Below, in pieces: positions 7,208-14,225 of a stretch of 14,225 bases of DNA (positions are counted from its first letter, which is position 1; every line of letters begins with the position of its first letter). The notes beneath the pieces are model-generated. The model worked only from the letters and a program-made list of their open reading frames with translations. It ran no database searches and had not been told where the DNA came from. Source of the stretch: Bacteroidota bacterium (GTDB taxonomy: Bacteria; Bacteroidota; Bacteroidia; Bacteroidales; SZUA-534); NCBI GenBank assembly GCA_020047835.1, contig JAIFNJ010000207.1, positions 1 through 14,225 on the forward strand, written 5' to 3'. The translations under genes were made by a program, and so were the position numbers.

Positions 7208-10200
7208 ATGAGTTTTTTAAATGAACTATTAACAAAGTTGTTTGGCAATAAATCGGAGAGAGATACCAAAGAAATTATGCCTTTTGTTGAAAAGACCAAG
7301 GAAGAATTTCTAAAACTATCCTCCTTTAGTAATGACCAATTGAGGAATAAAACCAATGAGCTCCAAAATAGAATCGCAGATTTTATAAGCAATGAGAACC
7401 AAGAAATTGCAATTTTAAAAGAAAAACTTGATTCTGACACCCTAGAAATTGAGCAACGTGAAGAAATCTATCAGCAAATTGACCTGATTGAAAAACAAAT
7501 CGACGATAAAATTGACCAAGTTTTAGACCAGTTGCTGCCTGAAGCGTTTGCCATTGTAAAAGAAACAGCTCGAAGGTTCAAAGAAAATGAGTTTCTTGAA
7601 GTAACTGCCAATCAGTTTGACAGAGACATTGCAGCCCGCAGAGACAGTGTTGAGATTAAAGGAGATACTGCTATTTGGTACAACAAATGGATTGCTGGTG
7701 GTAACGAAATTACCTGGGACATGGTTCACTACGATGTTCAATTAATTGGCGGTGTAGCTTTGCATAAAGGTAAAATAGCTGAAATGGGAACTGGTGAAGG
7801 GAAAACTCTGGTAGCCACCTTGCCTGTTTTCTTGAACGCCATTACACGTCGTGGCGTTCACATGGTAACCGTTAACGATTATCTGGCAAAAAGGGATGCC
7901 GAGTGGATGGGAACGCTTTATGAATTTCATGGGTTATCGGTAGACTGCATTGATAAACATCAGCCCAATTCCGACGATAGAAGAAAAGCCTATCAAGCCG
8001 ATGTAACTTTTGGAACTAACAACGAATTTGGGTTCGATTACTTGCGTGATAATATGGCTATTAGTCCGGATGATTTAGTTCAGCGCCGGCATAATTACGC
8101 CATTGTTGATGAGGTGGATTCGGTTTTAATTGACGATGCCCGTACACCGCTTATCATTTCAGGTCCTGTTGCTAAAGGTGAAAATCAATTGTTTGATGAA
8201 TTAAAACCCAAAGTTCTTAAATTGCATACCGCACAACGAAATTTAGTTACTCAAATTCTTTCCGATGCAAAAAAACTCATTTCCGAAGGAAAGGAAGAAG
8301 AAGGCGGCTTATTGCTTTTAAGAGCCCATAAAGGATTACCTAAAAACAAAGCGCTTATTAAATATTTGAACGAATCGGGTATGAAGGTTCTCATGTTGAA
8401 AACTGAGAACACCTATATGCAGGATAATAATAAAAACATGCATAAAGTAACCGATGACCTCTTTTTTGTTATTGATGAAAAACAAAATGCCATTGAATTA
8501 ACAGAAAAAGGGATTGATTTGATTTCAACCGATTCTGAAGACCATACGTTTTTTGTTTTACCCGATGTGGGAGCTGAAATTGCTGATTTGGAAAAAAGGA
8601 ATATAAAAAGTGAGGAGCGACTTCAATTAAAGGATAAGCTGTTGCAAGATTATTCTATAAAATCAGAACGGGTTCATACTATTAATCAGCTTTTAAAAGC
8701 CTACGCCATGTTTGAAAATGACGTAGAGTATGTTGTTATCGACAATAAGGTTAAAATTGTTGATGAGCAAACTGGGCGTATTATGGAAGGGCGCCGATAC
8801 TCCGATGGATTGCATCAAGCTATTGAGGCTAAAGAAAATGTAAAAGTTGAAGCAGCTACACAAACTTTTGCCACTATTACCCTTCAAAACTACTTTAGGA
8901 TGTACCACAAGCTTTCGGGTATGACTGGTACTGCCGAAACTGAAGCCGGTGAATTATGGGACATCTATAAGTTAGACGTTGTAGTTATTCCTACCAACCG
9001 ACCAGTGGTAAGAAAAGACCATGAAGATTTAGTGTATAAAACAACCCGGGAAAAATACAATGCCGTAATTGATGAAGTTGCTTCATTGGTTGAGAAAAAC
9101 CGACCGGTTTTGGTAGGTACCACCTCCGTTGAAGTGTCTGAATTATTGAGTCGTATGTTAAAAATGCGAGGCATTAAACACAATGTACTCAATGCGAAAC
9201 TGCATCAACGCGAAGCAGATATTGTTTCTGAAGCTGGTAAACCCCGCACGGTTACTATTGCAACAAATATGGCTGGTAGGGGAACCGATATTAAACTTAC
9301 TGACGAGGTTAAGCAAGCCGGCGGATTAGCCATTTTAGGTACTGAAAGGCATGAATCACGAAGAGTTGACCGCCAGTTGCGTGGACGGGCTGGTCGCCAG
9401 GGTGACCCGGGTTCCTCTCAGTTTTTTGTTGCTTTGGATGATAATTTAATGCGTTTATTTGGCTCCGATAGAATTGCCAGTTTAATGGATCGATTGGGAT
9501 TAAAAGAAGGTGAGGTTATTCAGCATTCCATGATTTCAAAATCGATTGAACGAGCCCAAAAGAAAGTAGAAGAAAACAACTTTGGCATACGGAAACGATT
9601 ATTGGAGTATGATGATGTAATGAATAATCAACGGGAGGTCATTTATAAGAAAAGAAAACATGCGTTGTTTGGCGATCGGTTGAAAGTGGATATCGTTAAT
9701 AATATATACGATGTTTGCGAAAACCTTATTAATGAACATCAGGAAACCCATGATTATGAAGGGTTAACCATAGCAGCTTATCGGGTGCTTTCTGTTGAAC
9801 CGCCTTTCAGCGAATCAGAGCTGAAGACTGAAGAAATAAGCAAATTAACCGATAAACTATATTATTCTGCATTAGATAGCTATAAGCGGAAATCAAAATC
9901 AATTCAAGAAAGGGTTTATCCGGTTGTAAAAGGTGTTTATGAGCGCCAGAGTCAGGTTTACGAAAATATTGTAATACCTATCACTGATGGAATTAAAGTG
10001 TATAACATTGTAACCAATCTGAAAAAAGCTTATGAATCGGAAGGTAAAGATTTGGTTAAATCGATAGAAAAGTCAATAAGCTTGCTGACTATTGATGAGG
10101 CATGGAAAGAACATCTTCGTGAAATGGATGACTTAAAACAATCCGTTCAAAATGCTACCTATGAGCAAAAAGATCCCTTATTGATTTACAAATTCGAATC

Positions 10201-10489
10201 ATACGAACTTTTTAAATCAATGATTGACAAAGTGAGCCACGATGTGGTTTCTATTTTAATGAAAGGAAATATTCCAATTCAAGAACCAGAGCAGGTAAAA
10301 CAAGCTGAGCAACGTCGTAAACTTGATATGAGCAAATTCAATACATCAAGGAATGAGCAAGGGGATGCATTGGACCAAAAGAAAATTGTTCAACCAGTAA
10401 GAGTGGAAAAAAAGGTGGGACGAAATGAACCATGCCCTTGTGGAAGCGGAAAAAAATATAAACAATGCCACGGCATTAATGCAGAATAA
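7208..10489 (+). CDS. secA: Preprotein translocase ATPase SecA
   Basis: The motor ATPase of the Sec pathway, which drives unfolded preproteins through SecYEG at the inner membrane. Visible features are Walker A GTGEGKT (194-200), TVNDYLAKRDAEWM (221-234), TFGTNNEFGFDYLRDNM (267-283), the DEVDSVLIDDARTP Walker B/DEAD region (301-314), TNMAGRGTDI (686-695) and the arginine-finger motif RGRAGRQGD (725-733). A Zn-binding tail has C1076, C1078, C1087 and H1088. At 1093 residues it is much longer than E. coli SecA (901). By eye comparison, the extra length is a charged, probably coiled stretch near 64-104, an insert near 130-172 before HYDVQLIGG, and about 70 residues in the preprotein cross-linking domain (about 335-410). 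It lacks the E. coli-type insertion after TNMAGRGTDI. This long form is usual in Bacteroidota. The start codon follows an A-rich leader with no Shine-Dalgarno. It heads a unit with the next two genes. Confidence 0.98.
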   Translation: MSFLNELLTKLFGNKSERDTKEIMPFVEKTKEEFLKLSSFSNDQLRNKTNELQNRIADFISNENQEIAILKEKLDSDTLEIEQREEIYQQIDLIEKQIDDKIDQVLDQLLPEAFAIVKETARRFKENEFLEVTANQFDRDIAARRDSVEIKGDTAIWYNKWIAGGNEITWDMVHYDVQLIGGVALHKGKIAEMGTGEGKTLVATLPVFLNAITRRGVHMVTVNDYLAKRDAEWMGTLYEFHGLSVDCIDKHQPNSDDRRKAYQADVTFGTNNEFGFDYLRDNMAISPDDLVQRRHNYAIVDEVDSVLIDDARTPLIISGPVAKGENQLFDELKPKVLKLHTAQRNLVTQILSDAKKLISEGKEEEGGLLLLRAHKGLPKNKALIKYLNESGMKVLMLKTENTYMQDNNKNMHKVTDDLFFVIDEKQNAIELTEKGIDLISTDSEDHTFFVLPDVGAEIADLEKRNIKSEERLQLKDKLLQDYSIKSERVHTINQLLKAYAMFENDVEYVVIDNKVKIVDEQTGRIMEGRRYSDGLHQAIEAKENVKVEAATQTFATITLQNYFRMYHKLSGMTGTAETEAGELWDIYKLDVVVIPTNRPVVRKDHEDLVYKTTREKYNAVIDEVASLVEKNRPVLVGTTSVEVSELLSRMLKMRGIKHNVLNAKLHQREADIVSEAGKPRTVTIATNMAGRGTDIKLTDEVKQAGGLAILGTERHESRRVDRQLRGRAGRQGDPGSSQFFVALDDNLMRLFGSDRIASLMDRLGLKEGEVIQHSMISKSIERAQKKVEENNFGIRKRLLEYDDVMNNQREVIYKKRKHALFGDRLKVDIVNNIYDVCENLINEHQETHDYEGLTIAAYRVLSVEPPFSESELKTEEISKLTDKLYYSALDSYKRKSKSIQERVYPVVKGVYERQSQVYENIVIPITDGIKVYNIVTNLKKAYESEGKDLVKSIEKSISLLTIDEAWKEHLREMDDLKQSVQNATYEQKDPLLIYKFESYELFKSMIDKVSHDVVSILMKGNIPIQEPEQVKQAEQRRKLDMSKFNTSRNEQGDALDQKKIVQPVRVEKKVGRNEPCPCGSGKKYKQCHGINAE

Positions 10490-10494
10490 GTGGA

Positions 10495-11040
10495 ATGATA
10501 GTACAAAAAAAATATAATCCAATTAAATTAAAGCTAAGCAAGCTTTTTGCAGGTTCTGATGCTGATAATTCTAAACGAAAAGTTAAAGCATGTTCCATTG
10601 AAAAGGCAGTAACTGTTGGTGTATCTTTTGTAGTTACAAACCCGAATGAACTGGAGGAAATCAAAAAAATTCTAAAACAGATTACTAGTTTGGGAATTAA
10701 AACTTATGCTTTAGGGTATGTACCTGAAAAAAAGCCTAATGATTTTTATCTTAGTGAAAAATCATGTAACTTTTTTTGCGACAAAGAATTAGATTGGCTC
10801 TTACGTCCAAAAAATACCGCTGCTTCTGAATTTCAAAATTCGCCGTTTGATATTTTAATTGACCTTGGAAGCTATTCCTACTATCCGATGCAGCATTTAT
10901 TAAATAATTCAAAGGCCACATTTAAAGTAGGTTGGTACACCGACAATGGACCTTTTGATTTAATGATGAATATTGATCCTAAAAAAGGACTTGATTTTTA
11001 TTTTACTCAAGTCTTACATTATCTATCAATTTTAAAATAA
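10495..11040 (+). CDS. Conserved protein of unknown function, DUF6913-like
   Basis: A 181-residue, probably cytoplasmic protein with no signal peptide, membrane helix or recognisable catalytic motif. It resembles the Bacteroidota-restricted family DUF6913. A basic, Lys-rich N-terminus leads into VGVSFVVTNPNELEEIKKILKQ (about 41-62), then a strand/helix pattern with ALGYVP, FDILIDL (118-124), TFKVGWYTDN (about 142-151) and DLMMNI, ending in a hydrophobic helix (YFTQVLHYLSIL). This looks like a small alpha/beta fold. The start at 10495 is 5 nt after the secA stop, and dapA follows 15 nt after its own stop, so the three genes should be co-transcribed. There is one Cys pair close together (SCNFFCD). 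The family name is from memory of its pattern and gene neighbourhood. No function is proposed. Confidence 0.8.
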   Translation: MIVQKKYNPIKLKLSKLFAGSDADNSKRKVKACSIEKAVTVGVSFVVTNPNELEEIKKILKQITSLGIKTYALGYVPEKKPNDFYLSEKSCNFFCDKELDWLLRPKNTAASEFQNSPFDILIDLGSYSYYPMQHLLNNSKATFKVGWYTDNGPFDLMMNIDPKKGLDFYFTQVLHYLSILK

Positions 11041-11055
11041 GAAAACTGATTTAGC

Positions 11056-11937
11056 ATGAATATTGGTCGATTTAGAGGTACGGGCGTTGCACTTATTACG
11101 CCATTCAGAAGTGATGGAAGTATTGATTTTAGTGCATTAAAAAGAATTGTGAATTTTCAGATTGAAAATGGCACTAATTTTTTGGTAGCATTAGGAACCA
11201 CAAGTGAAGCTCCTACATTAACTTATGATGAGCGTCATGCCGTATTAGATTATATTATTGAAGTAAATAATAAACGATTGCCCTTGGTAGTGGGATGCGG
11301 TAGTAATAATACCAGAGAACTGGTTGAAATGGCACGAAGCTATGATAAACCTGGAGTTGATGCGTTGCTTTCAGTAGCCCCATATTATAACAAACCCAAC
11401 CAAGAAGGCCTGTATTTGCACTATAAAGCATTAGCCAACACAACGCTCTTACCCATTATTTTGTATAATGTACCAGGTAGAACGGCCTCTAATATTGATG
11501 CCCAAACCACCATTAAACTAGCTAAAGAGTTCAAAAACATTATTGGAATTAAAGAAGCTTCCGGAAATTTAACGCAAGCCATGCATCTGGTTAAAAATAA
11601 ACCAAAAAACTTTTTGGTTTTATCGGGTGACGACGGCACCGCATTGCCACTAATTGCTTTGGGCTTTGATGGTGTAATTTCAGTAGTGGCCAATGCTTTT
11701 CCGGCACTTTTTTCGGAGTTAATTCAGTTTTCATTAAAAGGAGATTTTGAAAAAGCACGAGATTTACACTATCGTTTAATTGATATTATTAATTCCCTTT
11801 TCGAAGAAGGAAATCCAGCAGGAGTTAAAGCATATCTTTCATGCAATGGATTGATTGAAAATAGCTTGAGATTACCTTTAGTTCCTGTCAGCAAATTGCT
11901 AATGGCAAAAATAAAAGACTACAATTCAAAATTATAA
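11056..11937 (+). CDS. dapA: 4-hydroxy-tetrahydrodipicolinate synthase
   Basis: Condenses pyruvate with aspartate semialdehyde to 4-hydroxy-tetrahydrodipicolinate. This is the committed step toward diaminopimelate (peptidoglycan) and lysine in the cytoplasm. The 293-residue length is normal for the family. Key residues are in place: T48-T49 in GTTSE, Y110-Y111 in APYYNKPNQEGLY, Y137 and R142 in YNVPGRT, and the Schiff-base Lys166 in GIKEASGN. A GDDGTALP segment follows, as in typical DapA. The ATG lies 15 nt after the preceding stop with no Shine-Dalgarno, consistent with the phylum and with translation from the secA-led transcript. The short gap leaves no room for a lysine riboswitch in front of it. 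Confidence 0.97.
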   Translation: MNIGRFRGTGVALITPFRSDGSIDFSALKRIVNFQIENGTNFLVALGTTSEAPTLTYDERHAVLDYIIEVNNKRLPLVVGCGSNNTRELVEMARSYDKPGVDALLSVAPYYNKPNQEGLYLHYKALANTTLLPIILYNVPGRTASNIDAQTTIKLAKEFKNIIGIKEASGNLTQAMHLVKNKPKNFLVLSGDDGTALPLIALGFDGVISVVANAFPALFSELIQFSLKGDFEKARDLHYRLIDIINSLFEEGNPAGVKAYLSCNGLIENSLRLPLVPVSKLLMAKIKDYNSKL

Positions 11938-12075
11938 AGGTTTTTCAACTCTTTTAATTTAATTGAAAGGTGTTCATTTTACCAATTAATCTCGATGTGG
12001 ATTTCATTCTTATTTCCAAATTATTTATTTTCAATATAATACTATTAATATTTTCCTTTGATAGTTTTAATTTGG
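11938..12075 (+). other. Intergenic gap after dapA
   Basis: 138 nt, very AT-rich. A weak TTTCAA/TTGAAA inverted repeat (about 11943-11967) is too AT-rich and too widely spaced to call a terminator. No TAnnTTTG element was found. Whether the next gene is read through from dapA or has its own promoter cannot be decided from the sequence. Confidence 0.5.
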
Positions 12076-12792
12076 ATGAGCAGCCAACGATACACTAAAC
12101 AAAATGTAGGGCAAAAATTTGAATTTACCCTAATCAAACAAGTTCAATTTGAAGTTGATAACGAGGAATTTTATATCCTTGAAGATGATCAGCAATCAAA
12201 ATTCCTGCTTTTAAAAAAATACTATCTCCCCTATCAATTTAAAATTGGACAAAAAGTAATTTGCCATTTTGATAAGATAAATTGCAGTGGACAACTCTTT
12301 TTTGAACCAGAAAATCCGTATTACAAAGAAAATCAATGCTATTCATTTGATTTAATTGAACTTAAAACCATTGTGAACTATTTAGGGGTTCAAGAAAAAG
12401 TGGCGTTAGTTTACGATACTTTGGGAAATATACAGTGGATTCGCAATGCAAATGGAATTAGTTCACAGCAATTTAAAATTGATGCATTTGTATTGTGTAT
12501 AAAAAAAGGGAAACTCTTTTTAATTGAAAAAGAGATGTATGAAAATGGCTTTAGAATTAATGCCATAGCTGATTTCAAAATCGTGGATGAATTAGTAACC
12601 ACGCGCTTCCACCATACTTATATATTGGAAGATTTATGGGGAAACAACCATGCAATACCTAAAACCAGTTTTTCAAAATATAACCTTAAAATAGGCCAGC
12701 GGATTAAAGCAACAATTCAAAAAGCCAGCTCAAAAGGATTTTTTTATATTGAACCGTTGTCACTTTATTATGAAGATGATTCGAGGTTATGA
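12076..12792 (+). CDS. Unrecognised cytoplasmic protein with three degenerate beta-rich repeats
   Basis: A 238-residue protein from the ATG at 12076. The frame also allows a TTG at 12058, but the ATG gives a more natural N-terminus. There is no signal peptide or membrane helix. Residues about 33-83 and 182-232 align without gaps at an offset of 149. Shared elements are YILED, (F/L)KIGQ(K/R), a Gly before an aromatic strand, an EP pair and a final YY. A weaker middle copy (about 90-157) keeps the LVYD strand, FKIDAF and LFLIE, so the protein is three related units of about 70-78 residues. The short-strand pattern with conserved Gly and aromatic residues is reminiscent of OB/S1-like nucleic-acid-binding modules, but this is inference only. 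Its stop codon overlaps the last codons of ligA on the other strand. I recognise no family. Confidence 0.8.
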   Translation: MSSQRYTKQNVGQKFEFTLIKQVQFEVDNEEFYILEDDQQSKFLLLKKYYLPYQFKIGQKVICHFDKINCSGQLFFEPENPYYKENQCYSFDLIELKTIVNYLGVQEKVALVYDTLGNIQWIRNANGISSQQFKIDAFVLCIKKGKLFLIEKEMYENGFRINAIADFKIVDELVTTRFHHTYILEDLWGNNHAIPKTSFSKYNLKIGQRIKATIQKASSKGFFYIEPLSLYYEDDSRL

Positions 12793-14225
12793 TTCTATCA
12801 TTTTTATAAAATCTTGCTCAGTTATAATTGGAATACCCAATTCAACTGCTTTTGAAAGTTTATTTGGGCCAATATTTTCGCCGGCTAATAAATAACTGGT
12901 TTGCTTTGAAATAGATGTTACAGCTTTGCCTCCGTGTGCTTCAATTATTTCTTTAATCTCTTCGCGACTGAAATGTTCCAATTTACCGCTGGCAATAATG
13001 GATAATCCCTTTAAATTTAATGATTTTAGTTCTGATTTTTCTGCCTCAAACTGCAGCCCAGAGATCTTAAGTTTGTTAATGAGATTAATATTTTCAGCAT
13101 CCGAAAAATAATCTAAAATACTTAAAGCTATCTTCTCTCCTATTTCTTCGGTGGCAATTAATGATTCATAAGTTGCATTGCGCAAATTATCCATTGAACC
13201 AAAAGCTTTGGCCAGATTTTTAGCCACCGTAGCGCCCACGTGCCGAATGCCTAAGCCAAATAATAGTCGTTCAAAAGAAACAGCTTTTGATTGCTGAATG
13301 CTATTAATAATATTGCTAGCCGATTTTTCAGCCATTCGTTCTAAGGGTAACAGTTGCCCTTTTGTGAGGGTATAAAGGTCAGCTACAGTAACAATGAGTT
13401 TGTTCGAATAGAGTAGTTCAATTGTTTCCTCGCCTAAACTATCAATGTTCATAGCCTTACGGCTAATAAAATGTATAATTTTTCCTTTTATTTGTGGAGG
13501 GCACCCTTTTTCGTTTGGACAATAATAAGCAGCTTCACCTTCAGCTCTTACTAACTTTGTATTACATTCCGGACAATTATCAATAAAAACTACTTTTTTA
13601 GCATCAGGCAATCTTTTATCGGTATTTACCCCAACTATTTTAGGAATAATTTCACCACCTTTTTCCACCAAAACAATATCGTTTAAATGCAAATCATGCA
13701 ATGCAATAATATCTTCATTATGAAGTGATGCCCTTTTAACGGTGGTTCCTGCTAACAATACCGGTTCCAAATTAGCTACCGGTGTAACAGCTCCAGTGCG
13801 TCCAACCTGAAAATCAACAGATAACAACTTAGTAGCGGCTTGTTCTGCTTTAAATTTATACGATATGGCCCAACGGGGTGATTTAGCTGTAAAACCAAGC
13901 TGCTGCTGCTGTTCCAATGAATCTACTTTAATTACGATTCCATCAATATCGTAGGGAAGTTTTCGCCTGTTGATATTCCAATATTCAATAAATTGCAATA
14001 CTCCATCGATTGAATTACACCGTTTATTTTCTGTCGGAATTTTAAATCCCCATTCGCGACAACGCTGCAAGTTTTCGAAATGTGAATCAGTTGGTACCTT
14101 ACTTCCCAGCAAATAATACAGATAACAGTCGAGTGGGCGTTTAGCAACTATGGATGAATTTTGAATTTTCAAGGATCCAGAAGCTGCATTTCTGGGGTTT
14201 GCAAAAACATTCTCTCCTATTTCTT
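12787..14225 (-). CDS. ligA: NAD-dependent DNA ligase, 5'-truncated at the right edge
   Basis: Seals nicks in DNA using NAD+ (replication and repair). 478 residues are visible. The frame runs open past the right edge, where the adenylation-domain motif FANPRNAASGSL is read across 14225-14170. The TTG at 14172 is therefore an internal Leu, not a start. About 190 N-terminal residues, including the catalytic KxDG lysine, lie outside the window. Visible parts, with residues numbered from that Leu, are DIDGIVIKV (75-83), TAKSPRWAISYKF (95-107) and the OB domain with GRTGAVTPVA (124-133). They are followed by a four-Cys zinc finger (C200, C203, C218, C224), tandem helix-hairpin-helix repeats (GLGIRHVG) and a C-terminal BRCT domain containing EIIEAHGGK. 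All expected C-terminal domains are present and intact. The gene converges on the repeat protein and overlaps it by 6 bp. Confidence 0.97.
   Translation of the reverse strand, partial: EIGENVFANPRNAASGSLKIQNSSIVAKRPLDCYLYYLLGSKVPTDSHFENLQRCREWGFKIPTENKRCNSIDGVLQFIEYWNINRRKLPYDIDGIVIKVDSLEQQQQLGFTAKSPRWAISYKFKAEQAATKLLSVDFQVGRTGAVTPVANLEPVLLAGTTVKRASLHNEDIIALHDLHLNDIVLVEKGGEIIPKIVGVNTDKRLPDAKKVVFIDNCPECNTKLVRAEGEAAYYCPNEKGCPPQIKGKIIHFISRKAMNIDSLGEETIELLYSNKLIVTVADLYTLTKGQLLPLERMAEKSASNIINSIQQSKAVSFERLLFGLGIRHVGATVAKNLAKAFGSMDNLRNATYESLIATEEIGEKIALSILDYFSDAENINLINKLKISGLQFEAEKSELKSLNLKGLSIIASGKLEHFSREEIKEIIEAHGGKAVTSISKQTSYLLAGENIGPNKLSKAVELGIPIITEQDFIKMIES

Noticed and set aside
7114..7440. 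Minus-strand ORF across the secA start
   Set aside because: It overlaps the leader and the coding 5' end of secA, and its composition is that of a reverse-complement shadow.
11041..11055. Lysine riboswitch or attenuator before dapA
   Set aside because: Only 15 nt separate it from the preceding gene, too short for any such element.
11943..11967. Terminator after dapA
   Set aside because: The TTTCAA/TTGAAA arms are short, have almost no GC and enclose a long loop.
13900..13916. CTG/CAG repeat in ligA as a microsatellite
   Set aside because: Only four Gln codons in a row within a conserved part of the protein, too short to matter.
14170..14172. TTG as the start of ligA
   Set aside because: The same frame continues upstream into the conserved FANPRNAASGS motif, so this codon is internal.

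Overview
The window looks like chromosome from a member of the Bacteroidota (Cytophaga/Flavobacteria/Sphingobacteria-like). The supporting evidence is AT-rich DNA, genes that mostly lack a Shine-Dalgarno sequence, a very large secreted protein ending in a type IX secretion (T9SS) sorting domain, a long-form SecA of 1093 residues, and a DUF6913-like gene next to dapA. Nothing suggests a plasmid, phage or transposon. No rRNA, tRNA, CRISPR array or insertion sequence was seen.

Layout. (1) 3-1892 (+) is the C-terminal two thirds of a fused FAD/Fe-S 2-hydroxyacid dehydrogenase, cut by the left edge. (2) 1914-1943 is a hairpin between two convergent genes that can serve both strands. (3) 1967-6367 (-) is a 1466-residue secreted, multidomain protein: an Asp-box beta-propeller, then CARDB-, PKD- and Ig-like modules, then a T9SS sorting domain. 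(4) 6368-6716 is a 349-nt AT-rich divergent intergenic region. (5) 6717-6968 (+) is a small acyl-carrier-protein-fold gene whose phosphopantetheine serine is replaced by Asp, followed by a strong intrinsic terminator. (6) 7208-11937 (+) is a tight three-gene unit, secA - DUF6913-like gene - dapA, with gaps of 5 and 15 nt. (7) 12076-12792 (+) is an unrecognised protein built from three degenerate repeats. It overlaps the end of the next gene tail to tail by 6 bp. (8) 12787-14225 (-) is ligA (NAD-dependent DNA ligase), cut by the right edge.

Most of the window is housekeeping: protein export, lysine/diaminopimelate synthesis, DNA ligation and respiratory oxidation of a hydroxyacid. SecA supplies Sec-dependent export, which is also the first step for the T9SS cargo encoded upstream. 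The two proteins therefore act in sequence on the same export route, although their genes are not co-transcribed. I do not see a clearly new multi-gene system. The best leads are the serine-less carrier-protein homologue, the triple-repeat protein with its overlap into ligA, and the conserved-unknown gene held between secA and dapA.
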